DNA from: Vreelandella jeotgali Hwa
GTDB taxonomy: Bacteria; Pseudomonadota; Gammaproteobacteria; Pseudomonadales; Halomonadaceae
NCBI RefSeq assembly: GCF_000334215.1
Contig: NZ_AMQY01000011.1
Span: forward strand, 310,001-374,000
DNA: 64,000 nucleotides
Direction of reading: 5' to 3'
Shown here: positions 51,865 through 60,854 of the stretch, one piece after another
How the letters are laid out: each line of letters begins with the position of its first letter
Numbering within the stretch: the first letter of the stretch is position 1
The notes under the pieces: model-generated
What the model saw: only the letters and a program-made list of their open reading frames with translations
What the model was told of the DNA's origin: nothing
The model's database searches: none
Made by a program: the position numbers and the translations under genes

Positions 51865-52521
51865 CTATTGGCGCGGCCGGTGCCGAACCGGGCGTAGCGG
51901 ATGATGCTGTAATACGCCGCTCGGGCGCCGGAATAGATCGATATCCATGTCAAAGCCCTGGGCCAGCAGGTCGACGAGCATCATGGCCGACAGCCCCCAG
52001 ATAACATAGCCATCGACGCGATAGCTGGGCACGTAGCAGGTGTGGCCCCCCGACGTGATGACATCGGTATGGGTGCGCCGGTCATCCAGAAAGTGGTCCA
52101 GGGGCACTTCAAAAATGGCGTCCAGCTCCCGGGGCTCGGCCCGGAGCGGCAGGTCCGGCGGAATCACGCCCACCCAGGGGGTGACCTGAAGGCCGTGCAG
52201 CGATACCACATCGGACAGCTGGCCGTAGGCCTGAACGCTGGCGGGCGCCAAGGCAATTTCCTCTTCGGCTTCGCGCAGCGCCGTGGCGTAGAGGTCGGGA
52301 TCGCCGGGGTCGTGCTTGCCGCCGGGAAACGCCACCTGGCCGCGGTGGGTGGTCAGGTGCTGCGCACGGCGGGTAAACAGCAGCGTTGGCCTCGGGCGGT
52401 CGACAATCGGCAGCAGCACTGCGGCCCGAGGGCGCGCGCCATCATCGGTCAACGCGCACGGGCGGCGGGTTTGCAGCCGCTGGTGTAGTCTGTCGAGTAT
52501 GGACGGGCGCATAGCGGACAT
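51865..52521 (-). CDS. Nudix hydrolase, CoA pyrophosphatase-like
   Basis: A 218-residue enzyme with the Nudix box GGKHDPGDPDLYATALREAE..., preceded by HRGQVAFPGG, the extra motif of the CoA diphosphatase (NudL) group. It would hydrolyse CoA or a related nucleotide diphosphate. It is downstream of the NIF3-like gene on the same strand, three bases apart. Confidence 0.82.
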   Translation of the reverse strand: MSAMRPSILDRLHQRLQTRRPCALTDDGARPRAAVLLPIVDRPRPTLLFTRRAQHLTTHRGQVAFPGGKHDPGDPDLYATALREAEEEIALAPASVQAYGQLSDVVSLHGLQVTPWVGVIPPDLPLRAEPRELDAIFEVPLDHFLDDRRTHTDVITSGGHTCYVPSYRVDGYVIWGLSAMMLVDLLAQGFDMDIDLFRRPSGVLQHHPLRPVRHRPRQ

Positions 52522-52524
52522 GGC

Positions 52525-52836
52525 CTATATCTCGGCCAGCTGCCAGACATCGTAGGCCGGGGCCTCATAGGGGTGGGCGAGTCTCAGGGCGGCCACCGCG
52601 GCGTGAATCACGTCGTCGTGGCACGCCAGTTCTACCCGGGTTTCTTCTACCCGGGTCAGCGAATTCACGCTGCCGATGTGCGGCTCGGCGCCCGCCAGCG
52701 GGCGGAACTGTCCCGTGCCACGGGTTTGAAAACAGCAGGCCTCGTAGTGGCCCAGCTGCCCGGCGCCGGTTTCAAAAACCGCTTCCTTGACGCTTTCTGC
52801 CGCATCGCAGGGAACGTAAAACGCAAGCTTGTACAT
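52525..52836 (-). CDS. NIF3/YqfO-type small protein
   Basis: A 103-residue protein of the stand-alone YqfO-like domain: MYKLAFYVPCDAAESVKEAV at the start, GAGQLGHYEACCFQTRGTGQ in the middle and AHPYEAPAYDVW at the end are all family hallmarks. The family is a ferredoxin-like fold inserted in NIF3 proteins elsewhere; its role is unknown. Probably cotranscribed with the Nudix gene. Confidence 0.8.
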   Translation of the reverse strand: MYKLAFYVPCDAAESVKEAVFETGAGQLGHYEACCFQTRGTGQFRPLAGAEPHIGSVNSLTRVEETRVELACHDDVIHAAVAALRLAHPYEAPAYDVWQLAEI

Positions 52837-52962
52837 AAAATCTCCAGCGCTTGATGAAAGGTCACGCTATCCTGCCGGATAATGGCAGCCAACGTGGATG
52901 ATGGCGGTTTCGCCCCCGATGATTCGGCTCATCGAGGCGAGAAACGCTGTGCTTCAGGCGAC

Positions 52963-52986
52963 AACATGCGACAATGTATGTAAATT
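52963..52986. promoter_or_regulatory. Probable TetR operator upstream of tolC
   Basis: ACAT-N7-TGTATG with ACAT at 52964-52967 and TGTATG at 52975-52980. The same pattern with the same spacer occurs upstream of acrA and of the tetR gene. Confidence 0.55.
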
Positions 52987-53088
52987 GCCGCCATGCAGGG
53001 GCGAGGCTGTTCCCCGTCCTGCTGGCTCCGCTATATAAAACGATGGCCCGCATCGCCTTAACGACCGAATTATCACGAGGATAACGCC

Positions 53089-54522
53089 ATGCTGCGACAG
53101 CCCCTATCTTTTGCCCTGATCTCGGCGCGCCGTGCGCTTTTGCCATCGCTGGTGGCAGCGGCATGGGCGGTGCCCGCGTGGTCGGCAGACCTGTTAACTA
53201 TCACCCGTGACGCCCTGGATAGCAACGCGGCGCTGGAGTCGGCCGAGGCCGTGACGGAGAGTACCCGGGCAGCGCGCGAAGCCGAGCAGGGTAACCTTTT
53301 GCCGCAGATCAGGGCCGAGGGTAGCGTCGCTCACAGCGAACAGTTCGAGCGCCAGACTCGCTCGGGGCCTGCCGGTGCGGGAAACCAGGACGACAGCGTC
53401 AACAGTGCCAGCTTTACTCTGGAAGCGACCCAGGCGCTGTTTGATGCGCTGGACAGCCGTGAAGTCACCCGGGCCGAGCGCCAGGTGGATCAGCAGGTGT
53501 ACCAGCTGGCGGCTACCGAGCAGGAAGTGCTGATCAACGTGGCATCGGCCTATTTCGAGATCCTCCGCGCTCACGAGATTCTGGAAGCGCGCCGCGCCCA
53601 GGAGCGCGCCATCGGCCGCCAGCTGGAGCAGGCCAAGGAGCAGTTCGACGTTGGCCTGATTGCGGTCACCGAAGTGGAAGAAGCCCAGGCACGGTTTGAT
53701 CAGTCCCGGGCCGAACGGATCGCCGCCCAGAGCAATCTGCAGGTGCGTTTTGAAGCGCTCGAACGCCTGACCGGCGAACGCTATTCCAGCATCGAGGCGC
53801 TCGCCGACGAGGTGCCCGTCAAGGCGCCGGTTCCCGATGATCGTCAGCACTGGGTCGAGCTGGCCATCGAGAAAAACCCCAGGGTGCTGGCCAGCCAGGC
53901 GGGTATCGAGGTGAGCGAAAGCAATGTGGATATTGCCCGAGCCGGCCGGCTGCCCGAGGTCAATGCCTTCGCCCGGTACAACCATGACGACAATGATGCC
54001 GACGGCGTCGATGGCTATAACGCTGAAGGCCAGGTGGGTGTGCAGTTGAGCCTGCCGATCTACACCGGCGGTACCACCACGGCGAACATTCGTCGCAATA
54101 CCTATCAGCTGAAATCCAGCCAGTATGATTTTGAAGACCAGCGCCGCGAGACTGTTCAGCAGGTGCGTTCGCGCTATACCCAGGTCAGCAACGATGTCTC
54201 TACGGTGGAAGCTCGCCGTCAGGCAGTTGTCTCCAACCAGAGCGCGCTGGATGCGACCCGCGCCGGCTATGAGGTGGGTACGCGCAATATCGTCGATGTG
54301 CTGGATGCCGAACAGAACCTTTACAACGCCATGGCCGACTATGCCAGTGCCCGCTACGATTACGTCATCAACCTGCTGACGCTGCGCCAGCAATCCGGCG
54401 TGCTGGATGAAAAGGCGCTGGAAAAGATCAACGGCTGGCTGAGCGATGACAGCGTCAGCCTGACGCTGCCCGAAGCTGACGCGAGCAGCGTAATGGACAT
54501 CGGCGAACGCCCGGAAAAGTGA
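53089..54522 (+). CDS. tolC: TolC-family outer membrane efflux channel
   Basis: A 477-residue outer membrane factor: signal peptide (SLVAAAWAVPAWSA), then the duplicated TolC fold with long coiled-coil helices, the two halves meeting near residue 260. Conserved pieces include YFEILRAHEILEAR, LSLPIYTGGTTTANI and the YEVGTRNIVDVLDAEQNLY motif of the second half. It forms the trans-envelope tunnel for the AcrAB-like pump encoded next. An operator-like site and AT-rich promoter lie upstream; CGAGG precedes the ATG. Confidence 0.9.
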   Translation: MLRQPLSFALISARRALLPSLVAAAWAVPAWSADLLTITRDALDSNAALESAEAVTESTRAAREAEQGNLLPQIRAEGSVAHSEQFERQTRSGPAGAGNQDDSVNSASFTLEATQALFDALDSREVTRAERQVDQQVYQLAATEQEVLINVASAYFEILRAHEILEARRAQERAIGRQLEQAKEQFDVGLIAVTEVEEAQARFDQSRAERIAAQSNLQVRFEALERLTGERYSSIEALADEVPVKAPVPDDRQHWVELAIEKNPRVLASQAGIEVSESNVDIARAGRLPEVNAFARYNHDDNDADGVDGYNAEGQVGVQLSLPIYTGGTTTANIRRNTYQLKSSQYDFEDQRRETVQQVRSRYTQVSNDVSTVEARRQAVVSNQSALDATRAGYEVGTRNIVDVLDAEQNLYNAMADYASARYDYVINLLTLRQQSGVLDEKALEKINGWLSDDSVSLTLPEADASSVMDIGERPEK

Positions 54523-54550
54523 ACGCCGCGAACCGCGTGATCCAGGAGGT

Positions 54551-54575
54551 CGGGAGCGGCCGCGCGCCGCTCCCG
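54551..54575. terminator. GC-rich hairpin between tolC and acrA
   Basis: Perfect ten-base-pair stem CGGGAGCGGC with GCCGCTCCCG, five-base loop, followed after nine bases by TTTT. It may act as an attenuating terminator, which would make acrAB a separately controlled unit. Confidence 0.6.
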
Positions 54576-54614
54576 TAACTCGACTTTTATATTTCCATCG
54601 CTTTCTTTTATATT

Positions 54615-54638
54615 TACATGCATCTGTGTATGGATGTA
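54615..54638. promoter_or_regulatory. AcrR-like operator upstream of acrA
   Basis: A 24-base imperfect palindrome beginning TACATGCAT and ending ATGGATGTA. It resembles the 24-base AcrR operator of E. coli in both halves and contains the ACAT-N7-TGTATG pattern shared with the tolC and tetR upstream regions. Confidence 0.75.
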
Positions 54639-54682
54639 GGCTCTGCACATTCTGTCAGGCCGTTAACGGACAAAAGGACATC

Positions 54683-55978
54683 ATGAAAACGACGTTGAGT
54701 AGAGCTGGCCGCGTGGCGTTTTTGCTCGGGGCCGGTGCGCTGCTGGCTGCCTGTGGCGATGACGCACCCGACCAGGCCCAGCAGAAGGGCGAGGGGCAAA
54801 AAGCCAGCCCTCGTTCGGTAGAGGTCGCCACCGCCGAACGCCAGGACATTGCGCTGGAAAAATCCTATCCGGCGCTGCTGCGCAGCGATGACGAAGCCAC
54901 TCTGGTCGCCCGGGTGACCGGCACCCTGGAAGAAAAACTCTTCGAGCCCGGGGAAATGGTCGAGAAGGGCGACACGCTTTACCGCATCGAGCCCGATCGC
55001 TATCAGACCGCGGTTAATCAGCGCAAGGCGGATCTGGAAAGCGCACGCGCCAAGCTGTCACGCGCCCAGCGCGATGCCCAGCGCTTCGAGCGGCTGCTCA
55101 AGCAGAACTCGGTCAGCCGTCAGCAGTACGACCAGGCGCTGGCCGATCGGCGTGTGGCCCAGGCAAGCGTGGCTCAGGCCTCCGCCGCGCTGGAAAGCGC
55201 CCGTATTGATCTGGACTACGCCGGCGTCACCGCGCCGGTGTCGGGCATGGTCAGCCTGAGCATGGTCAACGTCGGCAACCTGGTGAATCCCGGTACTCGG
55301 CTGGCGACCATTACGCCGCTGGACCCGCTCGAAGTGCGCTTTCAGCTGCCTCAGCGCGACGCCTCCGAACTGCGTCAGCAGCTGGACGACGGCACCGGTA
55401 TCGAGACTATCGGCGCCGCGCTGGAGCTGCCGGACAGCGATACCCGCCTGAATGGCCATCTGGATTTTCTCGGTGTGCGCGTGGATGAAGCCACCAGCAC
55501 CGTCCAGGCCAATGCCAGCTTTGCCAATCCGGACGCCCGGGTGCTGCCCGGTCAATACGTGCGTGTGCACCTTGAAGGGCTCAAGCGCTACGACGTTCTC
55601 GCCGTGCCGGAAATTGCCATGACCCAGGGGCTGATGGGCCCACAGGTGTTTGCCCTGGATGAGGACGATGTGGCCCGAGCGCGCACCGTCGAGCTGGGTG
55701 AGCTGGCCGGCCCCTGGCAGATTCTGCGCGACGGCGTGGAAGCCGGCGACCGTTTGGTCGTGGGCGACCCGGCCGGGCTCAAGCCGGGAACGCCGATCAA
55801 ACCGGAGTCGTTTGACGGCGATGCCGCCGCGCTGATGGAAAAGGCTCGGGAAGAAAAGCAGGCCAGCCAGGCGCAAAAGCAGCCGGATGGCGGTAATGAG
55901 AAGGCCGCGCAGGACGCCACGGATGAAGGCGACTCAGCGGAGGAGCAGAACGCGCCGGCTCAAGAGGACGCGGCGTAA
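54683..55978 (+). CDS. acrA: RND efflux periplasmic adaptor lipoprotein (AcrA-like)
   Basis: A 431-residue membrane fusion protein. The signal peptide ends in LLAACGDD (lipobox). A lipoyl-like half (ARVTGTLEEKLFEPGEMVEKG), an alpha hairpin (residues 110-170, ESARAKLSRAQRDAQRFERL), the second lipoyl half and a beta-barrel follow; the last 40 residues are a low-complexity Glu/Gln/Ala tail. It links the inner membrane pump to TolC. AAAGGA precedes the ATG. Its stop and the acrB start share one base (TAATG). Confidence 0.9.
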   Translation: MKTTLSRAGRVAFLLGAGALLAACGDDAPDQAQQKGEGQKASPRSVEVATAERQDIALEKSYPALLRSDDEATLVARVTGTLEEKLFEPGEMVEKGDTLYRIEPDRYQTAVNQRKADLESARAKLSRAQRDAQRFERLLKQNSVSRQQYDQALADRRVAQASVAQASAALESARIDLDYAGVTAPVSGMVSLSMVNVGNLVNPGTRLATITPLDPLEVRFQLPQRDASELRQQLDDGTGIETIGAALELPDSDTRLNGHLDFLGVRVDEATSTVQANASFANPDARVLPGQYVRVHLEGLKRYDVLAVPEIAMTQGLMGPQVFALDEDDVARARTVELGELAGPWQILRDGVEAGDRLVVGDPAGLKPGTPIKPESFDGDAAALMEKAREEKQASQAQKQPDGGNEKAAQDATDEGDSAEEQNAPAQEDAA

Positions 55979-58900
55979 TGAATTTCTCCAACTTCTTCAT
56001 CAAGCGGCCGATTTTCGCGACGGTCATTGCCATCATCCTGACCGTTGTCGGGGTGATGAGCATGCGCGTGCTGCCCATCGAGCAGTATCCCAGCATCGTG
56101 CCGCCCACCGTGTCGGTGAGTGCCCAGTTCCCCGGCGCTGACGCCGAAACCGTGGCACAGACCGTGGCCGCGCCGCTGGCCGAGTCGATCAACGGCGTCG
56201 AGGACATGCTCTACATGACCTCGACCAGCGCCGATAACGGCTCCATGAGCCTGTCCGTGGCGTTTGATATCGGCACCGACGGTGATATCAACACCATCAA
56301 CGTCAACAACCGGGTGCAGGGAGCGCTATCGCAGCTCCCCGAAGCGGTGCAGGATCAGGGCGTCGAAGTCGAACTCAGGTCCAGCTCGATTCTGATGCTG
56401 ATTTCGATGATTTCCCCCGATGGCGACTACGACCGTGTCTATCTGCAGAACTACGCCACGCTCAACGTCCTGGATGAGCTGCGTCAGGTACCCGGCGTCG
56501 GCGAGGCCGAGGTGCTGGGCGGCGGCGAGTTTGCCATGCGTATCTGGATGGACCCCAACAAGCTGGCGCAGTATGACCTGACGCCGGCCGAGGTGGCGTC
56601 GGCCATTCGCGCCCAGAACACCGAGGTGCCGGCGGGTAGCCTGGCCGCGACGCCCCAGGACGAGCCGCGTGCCTTTACCTATACCATTACCGCCGGTGGG
56701 CGCCTCAATAACGTCGAGGACTTCCGCAACATTGCCCTGCGTACCAACCCCGACGGCTCTTCGCTGACGCTTGACGACGTCGCCCGCATCGAGCTTGGCG
56801 CGTCGTTTTACGGCGTCGAGGCGCGGCTGAACGGCGGTACCATGGCGCCCATCATTATCAACCAGCAGCCCGGCGCCAACGCCCTTGAAACCGCCGAAGC
56901 GGTCAAGGAAACGATGGAAGAGCTCAAGCAGCGCTTCCCCGAGGGGCTCGACTACGTGGTGCCCTACGACACCACGCTATTTATCGACGCCTCGGTGGAA
57001 ACCGTTCTGCACACCTTCATCGAAGCCTTCCTGATCGTGGGTGTGATCCTCTTCATCTTCCTGCAGAACTGGCGTTTTACCGTCATCGCCATGTCGGTTG
57101 TACCGGTATCGGTGCTGGCGACCTTTGCCGGGTTTTACATGTTCGGCTTTTCCATCAACCTGCTGACGCTCTTCGCCCTGGTGCTGTCCATCGGCATCGT
57201 GGTGGATGACGCCATTCTGGTGGTGGAAAACGTCGAAAGGGTGCTGAGCGAGGAAGACCTGAGCGTACGCCAGGCGACCATTCGCGCCATGCAGGAAGTC
57301 GGCGGGCCGATCATTGCCACGTCGCTGATCATGGCGGCGGTCTTTGTGCCGGTGGCTTTCCTTGGCGGCTTTACCGGGCAGATTTATCAGCAGTTTGCCA
57401 TGACGGTTGCCATCTCGGTGGGCTTCTCGGCGCTCATGGCGCTGACGTTCACCCCGGCGCTGTCGGCCATTTTCATCAAAAAGAAGAAGGACACCGAAGA
57501 GTCGAAGGCGATGCGCGCGCTGCATACGCCGCTGCGCCTGTTTGACCGCCTTTTCGCCGGCATTACCGCGGTCTATATGGCGGCGGTCAAGGTGCTGGTG
57601 CGCTTCTGGGGGCTGGCGCTGGTGTTGACGGCGCTGGTGTGCGGGGCGACCTGGTGGCTGTACGAGACCACGCCCGCCTCGCTGGTACCGGAAACCGACC
57701 AGGGGATCGTGCTGGCCAGCGTCTCGTTGCCCGACTCTGCTTCGCTGTCGCGCACCCGGGACTATATGTCGGAGCTGTCCGAGCGCATCGAGGAGATTCC
57801 CGGCGTGGAGTATTCCTCGGCGGTGGCCGGCTACGACATGCTCTCCAGCGCGGTGAATACCGCTCGGGGCATCATGTTCATCAACATGAATGACTGGAGC
57901 GAGCGCGACCTGACGGCGGATCAGCTGGTGGGTAAAATCATGAAGCTGGGCGCCGAGGTGGAAGGCGGTACCGCCAGGGCGTTCAACGTCCCGCCGATCA
58001 TCGGCCTGTCGACCACCGGTGGCTTTACCGGCTATCTGCAGTCGTTTGACGGCGCCTCGGCCAAGGAGTTGTACCAGGCGTCGCTCAAGATCATGCAGGC
58101 CGCCGGCGAGGACCCGCGTCTTGAGCAGGTGTTCACCACATTCAACGTCAACGTGCCCGGCTATCGCGCCGAGATCGACCAGCAGAAGGCGCTCAGCTAC
58201 GGCGTATCGCTGCCGGCGCTGTACTCCACCCTGTCGAATACGCTGGGTAACGGCTTTGTTAACTACTTCAGCTATCAAAACCGCAACTTCCAGGTCTATC
58301 TGCAAAACGAGGACGAATTCCGCAAGACGCCGGATAATATCGGCGATATCTATGTGCGTGGCGGCAAGGGCGAGCGGATTCCGCTGTCCGAATTCGTGAC
58401 CCTGGAGCGTCAGACCAAGCCGTCGGTTGTGTCGCGTTTCGGCGTCTACCTGGGCGCGCAGTTCCAGGGCCAGCCGGCCGAGGGTTACAGCTCGACTCAG
58501 GCCATCGACGCCATGGAAGAGCTGGTGCACGAGACCCTGGGCGACGGCTGGGGCATGGGCTGGACCGGTACCGCCTATCAGGAATCCAACCAGGGTAGCG
58601 CGGCGACGCTGGCGATTATCTTCGGCATGATGATGGTGTTCCTGATTCTGGCGGCCCAGTACGAAAGCTGGTCGCTGCCGCTGGCGGTTCTCACCGCTAC
58701 GCCCTTCGCGCTGTTCGGCGGCATCGGCGGCATTGCCCTGCGCGGGCTGGACAGCAGCGTGTACGTGGAAATCGGCATGCTGGTGGTCGTGGGGCTGGCG
58801 GCGAAAAACGCGATCCTGATCGTGGAGTTCGCCGAGCTGCAGCGCAAGGAGCTGGGCAAGAGCATTCGCGATGCGGCCATTCACGCGGCCGAGCTGCGTT

Positions 58901-59160
58901 TCCGGCCCATCGTGATGACATCGTTTGCCTTTATTCTGGGCACCCTGCCGCTGGCACTGGCCACCGGCGCGAGTGATACCAGTAGCCACCACATCGGCAC
59001 CACGGTGTCGGTCGGCATGGCCACGGTGGCCATCGTCTCCAGCTGCTTTGTTCCCAGCTTTTATGCCATGATTGCCGGCATTGCCGACTGGATTCAGCGC
59101 AAGCGAGGAGTCAGCAGGTATGAGACGCCTGCCACGGACGCTGATGCGCCCGCGGAGTAA
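55978..59160 (+). CDS. acrB: RND multidrug efflux transporter (AcrB-like)
   Basis: A 1,060-residue HAE1-type pump with twelve membrane helices. The start MNFSNFFIKRPIFATVIAI is typical; VLSIGIVVDDAILVVENVER in helix 4 carries the two proton-relay Asp residues, and helix 10 has GLAAKNAILIVEFAELQ with the relay Lys. Porter and docking domains lie between helices 1-2 and 7-8. It should expel drugs, dyes, detergents or solvents with AcrA and TolC. A strong terminator follows. Confidence 0.92.
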   Translation: MNFSNFFIKRPIFATVIAIILTVVGVMSMRVLPIEQYPSIVPPTVSVSAQFPGADAETVAQTVAAPLAESINGVEDMLYMTSTSADNGSMSLSVAFDIGTDGDINTINVNNRVQGALSQLPEAVQDQGVEVELRSSSILMLISMISPDGDYDRVYLQNYATLNVLDELRQVPGVGEAEVLGGGEFAMRIWMDPNKLAQYDLTPAEVASAIRAQNTEVPAGSLAATPQDEPRAFTYTITAGGRLNNVEDFRNIALRTNPDGSSLTLDDVARIELGASFYGVEARLNGGTMAPIIINQQPGANALETAEAVKETMEELKQRFPEGLDYVVPYDTTLFIDASVETVLHTFIEAFLIVGVILFIFLQNWRFTVIAMSVVPVSVLATFAGFYMFGFSINLLTLFALVLSIGIVVDDAILVVENVERVLSEEDLSVRQATIRAMQEVGGPIIATSLIMAAVFVPVAFLGGFTGQIYQQFAMTVAISVGFSALMALTFTPALSAIFIKKKKDTEESKAMRALHTPLRLFDRLFAGITAVYMAAVKVLVRFWGLALVLTALVCGATWWLYETTPASLVPETDQGIVLASVSLPDSASLSRTRDYMSELSERIEEIPGVEYSSAVAGYDMLSSAVNTARGIMFINMNDWSERDLTADQLVGKIMKLGAEVEGGTARAFNVPPIIGLSTTGGFTGYLQSFDGASAKELYQASLKIMQAAGEDPRLEQVFTTFNVNVPGYRAEIDQQKALSYGVSLPALYSTLSNTLGNGFVNYFSYQNRNFQVYLQNEDEFRKTPDNIGDIYVRGGKGERIPLSEFVTLERQTKPSVVSRFGVYLGAQFQGQPAEGYSSTQAIDAMEELVHETLGDGWGMGWTGTAYQESNQGSAATLAIIFGMMMVFLILAAQYESWSLPLAVLTATPFALFGGIGGIALRGLDSSVYVEIGMLVVVGLAAKNAILIVEFAELQRKELGKSIRDAAIHAAELRFRPIVMTSFAFILGTLPLALATGASDTSSHHIGTTVSVGMATVAIVSSCFVPSFYAMIAGIADWIQRKRGVSRYETPATDADAPAE

Positions 59161-59203
59161 GGCGTTGTTGCCGGTGTGACTCAGGCACCGGCCGCGTTAC
59201 CAG

Positions 59204-59231
59204 GCACCGGCTTTCGAGCCGGTGCTTTTTT
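59204..59231 (+). terminator. Rho-independent terminator after acrB
   Basis: Nine-base-pair stem GCACCGGCT / AGCCGGTGC capped by a stable TTCG tetraloop (59213-59216) and followed by six T. Confidence 0.92.
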
Positions 59232-59382
59232 ATAGCGGCCTGTTTTATAAAAGGTCTTTATAAGGAATTGTCTTATTTGACTGTTTGGCGTCATCGCCGC
59301 TTCTACCGTAGGTTCTGACGGGTATTTCATGCTTTTATGATATATACTGAAGGCAGGCGTTAAACGGGCAAGGAGGGAGACT

Positions 59383-60057
59383 ATGGAAGCGGTTAAAGCG
59401 TTGTTGCTCAGCTTTCCCATGTTCGTGTTCAGCCTGCTGGTGCCGCTGGTTGTGCTGTACTGGGTGCTGGTGACCCTGCGTCTGGTGCCGGTGGAGCTGT
59501 TCGAGCGCGATAGCCTGCGCCACGAGCAGACGGCGAGCACCCTGGTATCGCTGGGATTTGCCGGTGTGCCGGCTACTTTTGCGCTCAGCGTGCTGATTCT
59601 GCTGGCCGGGTTGGTGACCCTGGCGGTTGAAGCCGTTGTCCTGAGCCGGCTGCCGCTGGGGCTGTTTCGCGTGCCCCTGGGCGTGGCCGTGCTCTGGGCG
59701 TCGTTCGCGCTGGTCTCACCGCTGGCGGCGCGGATCTGCCACAAGACTCACCGGTGGTTTCACGGGCAGCGTCGTACGCTGCTGGGTGAAACCGTTGAAG
59801 TTACCAGCGAGCCGGATGACGACGGCTGGGCCAGCGCCGAGCTGCTTAGCGATCGGGAATGCAGCGTACGCCTGCACGGCAAGCCGCAAGGCGGCAGCAT
59901 GCCTCACCTGGGGGAGCATCGCGTGTTGGTCAAGCTCATCGCCGAGGAAAACGCGTATCGCAGCGTGACAACCGATGCCTACTGCGAAGCCCGGATGCAC
60001 GCCAAACGGCTGACGCTGGGGCAGCGGACGGCATCGCACCAGGAGCGCTCGCGGTAA
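59383..60057 (+). CDS. Membrane protein with OB-like C-terminus (YqiJ/NfeD-like)
   Basis: A 224-residue protein with three membrane helices in the first 120 residues (FPMFVFSLLVPLVVLYWVLV, FALSVLILLAGLVTLAVEAV, VPLGVAVLWASFALVSPLAA) and a soluble domain after residue 125 that looks like a small beta-barrel (LGETVEVTSEPDDDGWASAE). The layout resembles YqiJ/DUF1449 proteins, which usually sit beside a flotillin gene; none is present here. Function unknown. GGAGG precedes the ATG. Confidence 0.65.
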   Translation: MEAVKALLLSFPMFVFSLLVPLVVLYWVLVTLRLVPVELFERDSLRHEQTASTLVSLGFAGVPATFALSVLILLAGLVTLAVEAVVLSRLPLGLFRVPLGVAVLWASFALVSPLAARICHKTHRWFHGQRRTLLGETVEVTSEPDDDGWASAELLSDRECSVRLHGKPQGGSMPHLGEHRVLVKLIAEENAYRSVTTDAYCEARMHAKRLTLGQRTASHQERSR

Positions 60058-60110
60058 CGGCTTTAGAGGCGCTGAATCCGCGGATTTGGCCATTCGAGCC
60101 AGCTTGACCG

Positions 60111-60166
60111 CGAGCTCAGCAAAGGCTGTTCAACAAAGGTATTCAACGAGGGCTGATCAACAGAGG
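60111..60166. repeat. Degenerate tandem repeat, 4 x 13-15 bp
   Basis: Units CGAGCTCAGCAAAGG, CTGTTCAACAAAGG, TATTCAACGAGGG and CTGATCAACAGAGG. On the minus strand each contains TGA in the context GTTGAnC or GCTGAGC, like the TGA stop of the tetR gene just to the right (60181-60183). Confidence 0.7.
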
Positions 60167-60180
60167 CCGGAAGGCGCCGC

Positions 60181-60795
60181 TCAGGCATGCTGCATCAGCG
60201 CAAGCTGGGTATCGACCAGTCGGGCGCCTTCCCTGGAGATGGAGTAGCGCTCGTAATTGCGCAGCCAGTCGTGGAATAGCCCGGCCAGCATGGCCTGCAT
60301 GATTTGCGCCGCGACGTCCGGTGCCAGGCAGGGGCGCAGCTGGTGCAGGCTGGCGGCCATGTTGAAGTATTTGAGCAGCGCGTTGCAGGTATCGGCCGAC
60401 ATTTCGTTCTGCATTCCCAACGGATCAATGTCGCCAAAGGTTTCACAGTGGTGAAGCACAATGGCATGCACCCGGCGGTAGCGCGGTTCTTCCAGGCGGG
60501 AAAATCCCTTCAGACAGGCCAATCGCACCGCTTCCAGCGGCTGCTGGTCAACGGTCCGGTCATCCAGCTCCTGTATCAGATCTTCAAACGGCAGGCGTAC
60601 GCGCTGCAGCATGGCGTGGAAAAGATCCACCTTGTTTTTGAAATGCCAGTACACGGCGCCCCGGGTCATGCCGGCGTGGCGGGCAATCTGGTCCAGCGAG
60701 GTGCGGGCAACGCCACGGACAATGAACATATCTTCGGCGGCATCCAGCAGGGCTTCTCGCGTGGCAGCAGCTTCGGCTTTGGTTTTTCGCGCCAT
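60181..60795 (-). CDS. TetR-family repressor of RND efflux (AcrR/TtgR-like)
   Basis: A 204-residue repressor. The N-terminal DNA-binding domain reads ATREALLDAAEDMFIVRGVA, then GMTRGAVYWHFKNKVDLFHA, which is the recognition helix of the AcrR/TtgR/MtrR group. The C-terminal ligand domain belongs to the AcrR-C type. It most likely controls the pump genes 1 kb away and itself: the ACAT-N7-TGTATG motif lies upstream of tolC, acrA and this gene. It would release DNA on binding a drug. Confidence 0.87.
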   Translation of the reverse strand: MARKTKAEAAATREALLDAAEDMFIVRGVARTSLDQIARHAGMTRGAVYWHFKNKVDLFHAMLQRVRLPFEDLIQELDDRTVDQQPLEAVRLACLKGFSRLEEPRYRRVHAIVLHHCETFGDIDPLGMQNEMSADTCNALLKYFNMAASLHQLRPCLAPDVAAQIMQAMLAGLFHDWLRNYERYSISREGARLVDTQLALMQHA

Positions 60796-60854
60796 GATCC
60801 GGCAACCTGAATGATGAAACGGCGGCCATAGTCTACGCCACTGCCGCGTTTTTT

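Noticed and set aside
56977-58992. A 671-residue minus-strand frame inside acrB
   Set aside because: Arg/Gln/His-rich antisense shadow; acrB motifs are unambiguous.
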